64,000 bases of DNA, from the NCBI GenBank assembly GCA_028281025.1, contig JANQKR010000044.1, positions 1-64,000 on the forward strand, in the 5' to 3' direction. Positions 42,320 to 50,530 of this stretch are shown piece by piece. The position numbers and the translations under genes were made by a program. The notes beneath the pieces were generated by a model. It was not told the origin of the DNA. It saw only the letters and a program-made list of their open reading frames with translations, and did not search any database. Positions within the stretch are counted from its first letter, which is position 1. Each line of letters starts with the position of its first letter. Source of the stretch: Croceivirga sp. GTDB lineage: Bacteria; Bacteroidota; Bacteroidia; Flavobacteriales; Flavobacteriaceae.

Positions 42320-43831
42320 TTGGAGCTACAAAAAGAAGTTGCCGGAAAAAAACTTTATGACTACCAAAAGGAGGATTTGGAAAAAATCTTCGCGGAATTG
42401 GCCAAGTTGCCCGAGGGTAGCAATATTTTATATCAGCTTCCCACCGGAGGGGGCAAGACCGTTGTTTTTTCGGAGATAACGCGAAGGTACATTGAGACCA
42501 CCAAAAAGAAGGTGGTCGTGCTTACCCATAGGATCGAATTGAGTTTCCAGACATCCCGGATGCTTCACGGTTTTGGTGTCACCAACAAAATCATCAACAG
42601 TGATGTAAAGGAGCTCAATGACCAGGACGAATATATGTGCTTTGTGGCCATGGTGGAGACATTGAACAACAGGCTTCAGGAAGAAAAGGTGAAAATCAAC
42701 AACATTGGGTTGGTCATCATTGATGAAGCGCATTACAACTCCTTCCGAAAACTGTTCAAGTACTTTGAACACGCAACAATTCTAGGGGTTACGGCTACCC
42801 CGTTGAGTTCCAACATTAAATTGCCCATGAAGGACCACTATAAAAAGTTGATTGTGGGCAAGTCCATTAAATCCTTAATAGCGAACGGATATTTGGCCAA
42901 AGCGGATCTGTATAACTATGATGTTAGCCTTAAAAGTTTAAAACTTGGAATTCACGGTGATTATACGGTAAAATCCTCAGATGAGTTTTACGGCAACCAC
43001 AATATGCTGGGCAAGTTGGTAACTGCTTATGAGGAAGTGGCCAAAGGCACTAAGACGCTTATCTTTAACAATGGTATCAATACCTCCTTTTACGTGTACG
43101 AGACCTTTAAAAAGGCCGGTTATGATATCAGACATTTGGACAATAGAAATACGGCTTCCGAACGTAGGGAAATATTGGATTGGTTTGCCCAAACCCCCAA
43201 CGCCATCCTAACTTCGGTAAGTATCCTGACAACGGGTTTTGACGAACCGACAGTGGAATCCATCATCCTAAATAGGGCTACCCGTTCATTGACCCTATAT
43301 TTTCAAATGATCGGACGTGGTTCCAGGATCCTTCCCAATAAGAGCGGGTTCAAAGTGATTGATCTGGGGAACAATATTGCCCGTTTCGGACCCTGGGACG
43401 AGCCTTTGGATTGGCAGGAGATTTTCCATTTCCCGGATTTTTACTTGGAAAACATCAAGAATGATGAGGAAATAGAAAAGGAGTTCATCTATGAAATGCC
43501 AGATGAACTCAAGGCAAAATTTGCCAAATCGGAGAATATCAATTTTGATGTAAAGGAAGAATACAAAAAGGTATTCGAAGAGGGCAAAAAATCCAAACTC
43601 GTATTGGAACGGAGCATAGAGCAGCACGCGCAGATTTGTGTTGAGAACAGCGAGGATATTTTTGATGCCCGTATCCTGGCAAAGGCCTTAAAAGAGGAAA
43701 TTGCATTTCGGGTAAAACAGTATTCGTATTGTATTATGAACAATACCAAGAATTACAAGGAATGGCTGGAAGAGGATTATGAACGGAAGTTACGCTCCAG
43801 GATATCCAAAAAGTTTGCACAGCAGATGTAG
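42320..43831 (+). CDS. SF2 DEAD/DEAH-box helicase (SSL2/Rad25-like)
   Basis: A 503-residue superfamily 2 ATPase begun at TTG 42320 (MELQKEVAGKKLYDYQ). Motif I is LPTGGGKT, motif II DEAH (IIDEAHYNSF), motif III VTATP, and the second RecA lobe has SILTTGFDEPTVESII and motif VI QMIGRGSR. Architecture matches bacterial 'SSL2' helicases often annotated as type III restriction-like, but no methyltransferase or nuclease domain is fused or adjacent. The C-terminal helical region (360-503) is family-specific. Probably a DNA- or RNA-repair or housekeeping helicase. Confidence 0.88.
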   Translation: MELQKEVAGKKLYDYQKEDLEKIFAELAKLPEGSNILYQLPTGGGKTVVFSEITRRYIETTKKKVVVLTHRIELSFQTSRMLHGFGVTNKIINSDVKELNDQDEYMCFVAMVETLNNRLQEEKVKINNIGLVIIDEAHYNSFRKLFKYFEHATILGVTATPLSSNIKLPMKDHYKKLIVGKSIKSLIANGYLAKADLYNYDVSLKSLKLGIHGDYTVKSSDEFYGNHNMLGKLVTAYEEVAKGTKTLIFNNGINTSFYVYETFKKAGYDIRHLDNRNTASERREILDWFAQTPNAILTSVSILTTGFDEPTVESIILNRATRSLTLYFQMIGRGSRILPNKSGFKVIDLGNNIARFGPWDEPLDWQEIFHFPDFYLENIKNDEEIEKEFIYEMPDELKAKFAKSENINFDVKEEYKKVFEEGKKSKLVLERSIEQHAQICVENSEDIFDARILAKALKEEIAFRVKQYSYCIMNNTKNYKEWLEEDYERKLRSRISKKFAQQM

Positions 43832-43834
43832 TTC

Positions 43835-45070
43835 ATGAAAAGACTTCTTGTCATTGGCCATATTTGGCCCGAGCCTACTACCACTGCCGCGGGAAATCGG
43901 ATGCTACAGCTTTTGAGGGCTTTTTTGGACAGGGATTATGAAATTACTTTTGCTTCGGTAGCAGTACGGACCGAATACTCCCATGACCTGACCACAATGG
44001 GCATTGAAGAAGTATCCATAAGGCTCAATCATAGCAGTTTTGAAGATTGGGTCAAAAAGAAAAACCCGGATATTGTGGTGTTTGACCGATTCATGGTCGA
44101 GGAACAATTTGGTTGGCGAATAGCTGAAAGCTGTCCAAATGCCTTAAGGGTGTTAAATACCGAAGATTTACATTCCCTAAGGGAATATCGGAAAGTATGC
44201 TTGAAAGGGGACAGCACATTTGCCACAACGGATTGGCTGCAACAGGATAAGACCAAACGTGAAGTGGCCAGTATCTTCCGTTCAGATCTCACCTTATTGG
44301 TATCCTCTTTTGAGAAAAGCCTCCTCCAAGAGGCAACGGGAATGGGCGAAAGCCTTTTGTGGTGTTTGCCCTTTATGCTTGAAGAAATAAGTGAGGCACA
44401 CAGGGCTACTTGGCCCAGTTTTGAGGAGCGTTTGGATTTCATTTCCTATGGCAATGGAAAACATGCCCCCAATGTAGATTCCTTTGCCTACTTAAAAAAG
44501 GTTATCTGGCCAATGATCAGAAGGGAATTGCCCGAAACAAGACTCCATATATATGGGGCTTACCTGCCACAACAAGTTAAGGACATGCACCGGTCCAAAG
44601 ATGGGATTTTGGTCCACGGTTGGACCCCGGATTTGGAAAAAAAGGTGGAACAGGCCCGTATGGTGTTGGCTCCCTTGCGTTTTGGCGCTGGAATTAAGGG
44701 AAAATTGGCTGTGGCCATGCAATGTGGCACGCCCAGCATAACTACGGATATAGGAAAAGAAGGAATGGCCATGAGCTCGGCCTGGGCCGGTTTTATTGCT
44801 GATGACCCCAAGGATTTTGCCCAACGAGCTGTAGCACTCTATCAAGAAAAAAGGATTTGGCAAGAGGCCCAACAAGAAGGGATACAACTTATCAATACCA
44901 ACTATAATCGGGAACTTCTGGCAGAAAAGCTTTTCAAAAAAGTGAACCTAATGCTACAAAACCTTGAGGACCATCGGAATAAAAATGTAATAGGCACCTT
45001 GTTGCACCACCAAACCATGAACGCCACAAAATATATGGGGAAGTGGATCGAGGAAAAAAATAAAAGCTAA
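43835..45070 (+). CDS. Glycosyltransferase, GT4/GT1-like (GT-B fold)
   Basis: A 411-residue cytosolic glycosyltransferase of GT-B type. N-terminal LLVIGHIWPEPTTTAAGNRMLQLLRAF is the acceptor-side Rossmann start. The donor domain near the C-terminus has VHGWTPDLEKKVEQARMVLAPLRFGAGIKGKLAVAMQCGTPSITTDIGKEGM, the usual GT4 EX7E-like region (with Gly-Lys rather than the first Glu). It follows the helicase by 3 bp and may be co-transcribed, though no polysaccharide genes are adjacent. It overlaps the next gene's 3' end by 4 bp. Confidence 0.75.
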   Translation: MKRLLVIGHIWPEPTTTAAGNRMLQLLRAFLDRDYEITFASVAVRTEYSHDLTTMGIEEVSIRLNHSSFEDWVKKKNPDIVVFDRFMVEEQFGWRIAESCPNALRVLNTEDLHSLREYRKVCLKGDSTFATTDWLQQDKTKREVASIFRSDLTLLVSSFEKSLLQEATGMGESLLWCLPFMLEEISEAHRATWPSFEERLDFISYGNGKHAPNVDSFAYLKKVIWPMIRRELPETRLHIYGAYLPQQVKDMHRSKDGILVHGWTPDLEKKVEQARMVLAPLRFGAGIKGKLAVAMQCGTPSITTDIGKEGMAMSSAWAGFIADDPKDFAQRAVALYQEKRIWQEAQQEGIQLINTNYNRELLAEKLFKKVNLMLQNLEDHRNKNVIGTLLHHQTMNATKYMGKWIEEKNKS

Positions 45071-46233
45071 CTTTTGTATGTCACTGCTTTGCGAACCTCT
45101 TCCACGGTTTTTGCGCCCAATTGCACCATATTGTTCTTTAGATCGTCCATGAGGATATGGGCTACATGATCACTCCCATATTTTCCCAATGCGCATACGC
45201 CATGGATGAACGGCCTACCGACAAAAACAAAATCGGCCCCAAGATATAGCGCGCGCATGGCGTCCAATCCTGTACGTATACCACTATCGAACAGTATGGG
45301 TACTTTTCCTTTTACGGTTTTAACAATGCCGGGCAATGCTTCAATGGCGGGAACAGCACCGTTAAACTGTCTCCCTCCATGGTTGGAAACATAAACGCCA
45401 TCCAATCCTACTTCAACCGCTTTTGAGGCGTCATTAGGATTTAGGATTCCCTTGAGCACAATTGGGCCCTCCCAAATATCCCGTAATTCCTTGCAATATT
45501 CCCAGTCCAATGTGCCACCCAATCGATTGCCAACAAATCCACTAACAAACTTCATGTCGTTGGTATTGGTGTAATGTTCCACGGTTCTAAGTCGGGGTAA
45601 CCCCCTACGAATCGTATGGTAACCCCATACAGGGTTGGTGATGCCTTGCCAAATTAGTTTAGGGGTAATCTTGGGTGGAATGGCCAGCCCTGCCTTTTTG
45701 CTACGCTCACGCCTACTGGCCATTGGGACGTCCGCGGTAACCACCAGCGCACGGAATCCTGAATTCCTGGCTCGTTCCAACAAGGAATCCCTAATATCTT
45801 TATCCTTAGGGGGATACAACTGAAACCACCCCATGTCCCCAACTTTTGGACCAATGGTTTCCGGGGTTTCCGTAGCTACGGTACTTAAGCAATACGGGAT
45901 TTGCACTCGATTGGCAGTTAAGGCCAGGTACTGTTCAACTTTGGGCCAGAGTAATCCAGTCAATCCAACAGGTGCGATTCCAATTGGGGCACTGTATTTT
46001 TTGCCAAAAAGCTCGGTTTCAATGCTTGCTTCCAGGAAACCTTTGCAAAACCTGGGCAGGAAACGGATTTTTTCAAAAGCGTTTTGATTGGCCTGTAGCA
46101 GACTTTCGTCTCCTGTTCCGGAATCAAGGTATTCCCAAGCCACATTTGGAATACGTTTTTTGGCTTTTTGGGCGATATCCACAATTCTGGGATATGCATT
46201 TGAATAATATTCCAATTTCTTGTTATAGGACAC
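45067..46233 (-). CDS. FMN-dependent alpha-hydroxy-acid dehydrogenase (LldD-like)
   Basis: A 388-residue TIM-barrel flavoenzyme. Signatures: YLDSGTGDESLLQANQNAFEKIRFLPRFC at the N-terminus, the flavin-binding IAPVGLTGLLWP, catalytic His in VSNHGGRQFNGAVP (SNHGGRQ) and the FMN-phosphate loops DSGIRTGLDAMRALYLGADFVFVGRPF. Most likely an L-lactate or related 2-hydroxyacid dehydrogenase passing electrons to quinone; the substrate arginines are not assignable without a model. It is oriented as the first gene of a set of minus-strand genes together with the DgcN/DgcA-like pair upstream. Confidence 0.92.
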   Translation of the reverse strand: MSYNKKLEYYSNAYPRIVDIAQKAKKRIPNVAWEYLDSGTGDESLLQANQNAFEKIRFLPRFCKGFLEASIETELFGKKYSAPIGIAPVGLTGLLWPKVEQYLALTANRVQIPYCLSTVATETPETIGPKVGDMGWFQLYPPKDKDIRDSLLERARNSGFRALVVTADVPMASRRERSKKAGLAIPPKITPKLIWQGITNPVWGYHTIRRGLPRLRTVEHYTNTNDMKFVSGFVGNRLGGTLDWEYCKELRDIWEGPIVLKGILNPNDASKAVEVGLDGVYVSNHGGRQFNGAVPAIEALPGIVKTVKGKVPILFDSGIRTGLDAMRALYLGADFVFVGRPFIHGVCALGKYGSDHVAHILMDDLKNNMVQLGAKTVEEVRKAVTYKS

Positions 46234-46268
46234 GATGCTTAATTGGGTTCTTAGGTAAAATCCGGTTT

Positions 46269-47303
46269 TTATGATTTTAAAATGGCATTGACCAATTTCT
46301 CCACACCAAAACGAACGACGTCCGTTGTGGGCAATTTTGTACTACTTTCAATTTCCTCCATCTTTTTTTCTGCTTCAGATGCATTCAATCCTACTGTATT
46401 TAGGGCAATCCCAATGGTCTTTGCGGTATTTTGGGAACCGCAAACCTTGGCAACGGCCTCATTCAGTTGAATGAACCCATCCAATGGGGGTATGGGAATA
46501 TGGGAAACCGGATAACGTAAATGGGAATAGGCGGCCTTATGGCACATTATGAGATGTGTGGGCTGTGATCCCCGCAATAGGGGCAGGGTGGCCGTACTAC
46601 CGGGATGTGCCAAGGAACCTTGTCCTTCAATAATGATAATGTCATTATGGGCCTGTTCCAAAACGGCCTGTTCAACGGCACCGGCCGCTTGGTCCACTTT
46701 AATGGCATCCAATGGAATCCCATTACCCATGAGTGTAATTCCAATTTGCCCCGTAGGGACAAACCCAACTTTTACTCCTTTTTCCCTTAGGGCGGCATAC
46801 AGCTCCAGACCGGCCGTCATTTTACCGGCTGCCATATCCGTACCGACCATTAAAATCCGTTGGTTCTTTAGTTCAGCTGCTTTTGCCGTTGCAATGGGAT
46901 AAGCGTGTTGCGGCTTACGAACATCCCAGATGGTATTCTGCCTCACTAAATGTCCAAAGCGGGCATTGAGGTCGTCGTGAAGGCCATTGATCAAGGAAAG
47001 GCCATTTTCCAGGGCATGGGAAACCGGGCCATCCCATTCTGCCGGAAAACGACCGCCACTTGGGGCGATTCCCAATACCATTATTTCAGCTCCCAATTGG
47101 ACGGCTTCATCCACAGTGGCCACAACTGGAATGGAATAGGGGAGCCCTACAGCTTCCGATACGGATTTTCCCTCGTAATTGGAATCAATCACACAAACAA
47201 TGGGATGTTTGGAGAAACGCATAAGTCCAAATCCCATTTTGCCGGAGTCATTATCCAGCGCACCTTCCATAAAAATGGCAAGTTTCTGGTGGTGTTCAAA
47301 CAT
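46269..47303 (-). CDS. DUF1611 (DgcN-like) protein, possible D-glutamate N-acetyltransferase
   Basis: A 344-residue cytosolic protein with an N-terminal Rossmann-like part (PIVCVIDSNYEGK..., EIMVLGIAPSGGRFPAEW) and a P-loop-like LMVGTDMAAGKMTAGLELYAALREKGVKVGFVPTGQIGIT. DUF1611 is the family of DgcN, which in marine bacteria acetylates D-glutamate ahead of racemisation. Directly beside it is an enolase-superfamily gene of the DgcA type (6-bp gap). The function here is inferred from that pairing; it is equally possible that it acts on another D-amino acid. Confidence 0.75.
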   Translation of the reverse strand: MFEHHQKLAIFMEGALDNDSGKMGFGLMRFSKHPIVCVIDSNYEGKSVSEAVGLPYSIPVVATVDEAVQLGAEIMVLGIAPSGGRFPAEWDGPVSHALENGLSLINGLHDDLNARFGHLVRQNTIWDVRKPQHAYPIATAKAAELKNQRILMVGTDMAAGKMTAGLELYAALREKGVKVGFVPTGQIGITLMGNGIPLDAIKVDQAAGAVEQAVLEQAHNDIIIIEGQGSLAHPGSTATLPLLRGSQPTHLIMCHKAAYSHLRYPVSHIPIPPLDGFIQLNEAVAKVCGSQNTAKTIGIALNTVGLNASEAEKKMEEIESSTKLPTTDVVRFGVEKLVNAILKS

Positions 47304-47309
47304 TTGAAT

Positions 47310-48347
47310 CTATATTTTGAATTTGCCACCATGCCCGGGAACATCAAGGGGCATGGTAATTTCATTGACTAGGGGTGCACCTTCGCAGGGATCGGGATTT
47401 AGGTTTAGATGGGAATCCAGATCAATATGATCTAATATACCCGAGACCGCAGCCCCTGCAGCAATGGATATGGAGGTTTCCCCCATACAGCCGATCATGG
47501 TTTTTAGTCCAAAAGCATTGGCCGTGGCAATAATGCGCAATGCACCTGTAACTCCGCCACACTTCATCAATTTCATATTCACACCATCCACGGCATGGGC
47601 CCATTTGGGAATATCCGTTGCAAAACGGCAGCTTTCATCCAGAAAAATGGGCAAGGGGCGGTTTTTGTAAAGTTCTGGTAAAAAAGCCTCCTCGCCTTCC
47701 TTTAAGGGTTGTTCAACATAGGCACACTCCCTATCGGCAAGCCATTTCATCATATGTATGGCATCTTTAAGGTTCCAGCCGCCATTGGCATCCACACGAA
47801 TGGAGATGGGGTAGTTTTTGTGGTATGCCAATACTTCCCGGTACATGGCTTTGTCCGCTTCCATCCCTTCGGGATTTCCCAGTTTCACTTTGAGGGTTCG
47901 AATTCCATCCTGTTCCAAAATAAGGGGCAAGCGCTCTTTGGCCTCTTCAGGGGCCATTATCCCCAAAGTAATGGAGGTAGGCTTACTTGGTTTTGAAAAT
48001 CCCAATAATCGATACAGGGGCATTTGCGCTTGCTTGGCTTTTAGGTCCCAAAGTGCCATATCCAATGCTGCAAGGGCACAAGGCGCTATATCGGAAGCAA
48101 TTGCCATATCGTATACGATTTGTGGACTTGATAGATCCAATGTATCCTTTACAAATCGTTCCAGATGTGCTTGCGCTTCTTCGGCCGTAGCTGCCCCTTC
48201 GGAGGCTCCGGGGGAAGTCTCTCCCAGGCCAACATAAGTTCCATCGGAAACCGAAACAAATAGATTGTGCTGCCCATCCCTGACACCCCGGCTAATGCGT
48301 AGGGGAAATCTTTTCTTCAAATACCTAATTTCATAGGAAACCTTCAT
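47310..48347 (-). CDS. Enolase-superfamily dipeptide epimerase / N-acetyl-amino-acid racemase (DgcA-like)
   Basis: A 345-residue muconate-lactonizing-type enolase homologue. Capping domain 1-120, then a barrel with KVKLG (Lys base), DANGGW, the VEQPLKEGEE metal acid, DESCRF and KLMKCGGVTGAL (second Lys), consistent with L-Ala-D/L-Glu epimerase or N-acyl-amino-acid racemase. It lies directly upstream of the DUF1611 gene; together they match the DgcN-DgcA arrangement for D-glutamate use. The murein-peptide epimerase role (YcjG-like) is the main alternative. Confidence 0.85.
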   Translation of the reverse strand: MKVSYEIRYLKKRFPLRISRGVRDGQHNLFVSVSDGTYVGLGETSPGASEGAATAEEAQAHLERFVKDTLDLSSPQIVYDMAIASDIAPCALAALDMALWDLKAKQAQMPLYRLLGFSKPSKPTSITLGIMAPEEAKERLPLILEQDGIRTLKVKLGNPEGMEADKAMYREVLAYHKNYPISIRVDANGGWNLKDAIHMMKWLADRECAYVEQPLKEGEEAFLPELYKNRPLPIFLDESCRFATDIPKWAHAVDGVNMKLMKCGGVTGALRIIATANAFGLKTMIGCMGETSISIAAGAAVSGILDHIDLDSHLNLNPDPCEGAPLVNEITMPLDVPGHGGKFKI

Positions 48348-48422
48348 AATAAATCAATCTCTTGACTAGTAAATATATGCCTACTTGTTAAATTTGAACT
48401 GATTTCATCCAATTATTTATGT

Positions 48423-48545
48423 ATGAGGGGAGACAACACCATCATTTATATTATTGCCATTGTTATTGTACTTCACTTTATAGTTGGAATTGGCTACCTA
48501 CTCTATAAACTGACCAAAAAAAGTAAGAATGGGCGTACAAATTGA
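48423..48545 (+). CDS. 40-residue single-pass membrane protein
   Basis: ATG 48423 to TGA 48543 encodes MRGDNTIIYIIAIVIVLHFI followed by VGIGYLLYKLTKKSKNGRTN: one strongly hydrophobic helix (about 7-29) with a basic C-terminal tail. It overlaps the ung start (48529) by 17 bp, so it is likely co-translated with it. No family is recognised; the composition and organisation argue for a real gene. Confidence 0.6.
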   Translation: MRGDNTIIYIIAIVIVLHFIVGIGYLLYKLTKKSKNGRTN

Positions 48546-49194
48546 ACTATCTTGGAAAGCGCAACTGCAACGTGAGTTTGAGAAAGACTATTTTGTGGCG
48601 TTGACCCACTTTGTAAAAAAAGAGTATCAAACCACTACGTGTTATCCTAAGGGAAGGGACATTTTTGCCGCATTTGACCATTGCCCTTTCCATGGGACCA
48701 AAGTGGTCATTATTGGACAGGATCCCTATCACGGGCCCAATCAAGCAAATGGTCTTTGTTTTTCCGTAAAGGATGGAATTCCCCATCCACCGTCCCTGGT
48801 CAATATTTTTAAGGAGATAAAGGTAGATGTTGGGACCCCTTATCCCACAAGTGGAAATCTGGAGCGTTGGGCATCACAGGGGGTACTGCTCCTAAATGCC
48901 ACATTGACCGTAAGGGCCCATCAAGCAGGAAGTCATCAAAACAAGGGATGGGAACGGTTCACGGATGCTGTGATCCAAACGGTTTCCAACAATTTGGAGG
49001 GGGTCGTCTTTTTACTTTGGGGTGGTTTTGCAAAAAAGAAGGCGGCATTGATCAATACCTCCAAGCATTATATCCTTACATCCGGTCACCCTTCCCCCTT
49101 AAGTGCCAACAGGGGGCTTTGGTTTGGAAACGGCCACTTTGGTAAAACCAATGAACTCTTAGGACAAATGGGAAAATCGTTAATAACATGGTGA
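48529..49194 (+). CDS. ung: Uracil-DNA glycosylase
   Basis: Family 1 UDG excising uracil from DNA. The 221-residue sequence contains the water-activating loop VVIIGQDPYHG, the Phe-bearing PHPPSLVNIFKEI segment and the leucine/minor-groove loop TSGHPSPLSANRG. ATG 48529 (MGVQIELSWKAQL) lies inside the end of the small membrane-protein gene, which suggests translational coupling. A receiver-domain gene follows 83 bp later. Confidence 0.95.
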   Translation: MGVQIELSWKAQLQREFEKDYFVALTHFVKKEYQTTTCYPKGRDIFAAFDHCPFHGTKVVIIGQDPYHGPNQANGLCFSVKDGIPHPPSLVNIFKEIKVDVGTPYPTSGNLERWASQGVLLLNATLTVRAHQAGSHQNKGWERFTDAVIQTVSNNLEGVVFLLWGGFAKKKAALINTSKHYILTSGHPSPLSANRGLWFGNGHFGKTNELLGQMGKSLITW

Positions 49195-49277
49195 ATTATT
49201 AAAATTCTGACATTTGTTAAAATTTAAAGAAAAAGATTACGTTTGCTACTATTATAAGCTAAGAAATTTCTGATAAC

Positions 49278-49682
49278 GTGGGCAAACCTAGATCTGTTTT
49301 ATTGGTGGATGATGATAATACCACAAACTTCCTCAATACATTTTTTGTCAAGCAGGTGGACTCTTCCATTGAAATCAATGTAGTGGGCAATGGTCAGGAG
49401 GCAATCGATTTTTTGACTTTAAATGGAAAGGCCGACTTGATGCCGTGTTTGCTCATTTTGGATACGAATATGCCGGTAATGAATGGTTGGGAATTTTTGG
49501 AGGCATTTGAACAAAAGTTTGATTCGGCCCTCAAAAAGAATATTGTAATTGTGATGTTGACCTCTTTGGATATTGACCATGCGGTACAGCGGGCCATGGA
49601 TATGCCCAATGTTTCCGATACGGCTCAAAAACCGCTTTCCGATCTCCAGTTTCGGGCCCTTATCAAGAAACATTTTTACTAG
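49278..49682 (+). CDS. Single-domain response regulator
   Basis: A 134-residue receiver domain begun at GTG 49278. Acidic pocket DDD (VLLVDDDNTTNF), phospho-acceptor in LLILDTNMPVMNGWEF, Thr in MLTSLD and the usual Lys in AQKPLS are present. The LDTNMPxMNGWEF pattern is typical of small Bacteroidota CheY-like proteins that partner sensor kinases elsewhere on the chromosome. No adjacent kinase. Its 3' end overlaps the next minus-strand gene by 4 bp. Confidence 0.85.
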   Translation: MGKPRSVLLVDDDNTTNFLNTFFVKQVDSSIEINVVGNGQEAIDFLTLNGKADLMPCLLILDTNMPVMNGWEFLEAFEQKFDSALKKNIVIVMLTSLDIDHAVQRAMDMPNVSDTAQKPLSDLQFRALIKKHFY

Positions 49683-50530
49683 TGTTCCCAAATAATATCG
49701 GAAGGCTTGATGGTTCCGCTTAGAAGGCCCAATGATTCCAATTTTTCCAAAACATGCTCCAATACATCCGCAGAAAGCTGTTGTTGTGACCAAACCGTTA
49801 AGGATAACCATTCCCTGATGTCCTCCAAACGCTGGCCATAGCCATTGGCAAAAGTTCTATCGATACTTGGTATCTGTTTAAATTCCAGCGTATAGCTATT
49901 GATGACTTCTAAAATGTGCCGGACCAATGCCTTATTGTTTTCCAAAAAGCGCAGGTTTCCCGCTATAACAAAACAAGGCCAAGGCGTAGGGCAGTCCCCA
50001 AGCCTTTTAAAGGTACCTTCATCAACCAATGGTTTTGTCGTAAAGTGTTCCCACATGAAATAATCGGCCTTGCCCTCACCTAAGGCCTTGATGGCCCCAT
50101 TCAGGTGATCGATCACCTCAAATTTCAGTTTTGTGGTATCCCATCCCTGGCTTTGGGCGTGTACAAATGCCATTAAGTGGCTTCCACTGCCATACCTACT
50201 AATGGCGGCCCTTTTACCCTCAAGTTCTTGGATGGTCTGTAGCTTACTTTTCCCATCCACATGAATTCCCCAGAGTAGGGGGGATGCAACGTAGGTTTGT
50301 ACAATCTTGCTTGGGTTTCCTTCGGAGATGCTCTTAACGATACCTTCGGTAAGGATAATGGCCAAATCCGTTTCGCCATGTTGTAGCAGTTTACCCATCT
50401 TCCCCGTTCCTTCGGGAACATCCTTCCAAACTACGTCAATTCCCCTTTCCTTGAAGGCGCCTTCCTCAATGGCAAAATGCCAAGGGAGGTTAAAATGTTC
50501 TGGAACACCACAGACGTTAACCGTTTTCAT
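49679..50530 (-). CDS. Cytosolic substrate-binding-like protein (SsuA/THI5 fold)
   Basis: A 283-residue protein of the periplasmic-binding-protein type II superfamily (GVPEHFNLPWHFAIEEGAFKERGIDV..., ILTEGIVKSISEGNPSKIVQTYV), but with no signal peptide and no ABC transporter genes nearby. That leaves a cytosolic ligand-binding or enzyme role, as in THI5/MqnA-like relatives. It overlaps the ppk1 stop by 14 bp and is therefore co-transcribed with polyphosphate kinase. The ligand is not predictable from the sequence. Confidence 0.7.
   Translation of the reverse strand: MKTVNVCGVPEHFNLPWHFAIEEGAFKERGIDVVWKDVPEGTGKMGKLLQHGETDLAIILTEGIVKSISEGNPSKIVQTYVASPLLWGIHVDGKSKLQTIQELEGKRAAISRYGSGSHLMAFVHAQSQGWDTTKLKFEVIDHLNGAIKALGEGKADYFMWEHFTTKPLVDEGTFKRLGDCPTPWPCFVIAGNLRFLENNKALVRHILEVINSYTLEFKQIPSIDRTFANGYGQRLEDIREWLSLTVWSQQQLSADVLEHVLEKLESLGLLSGTIKPSDIIWEH

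Noticed and set aside
42320-45070. Restriction or defence island
   Set aside because: The helicase has no methyltransferase, nuclease or other defence partner, and neighbours are rpoD and a glycosyltransferase.
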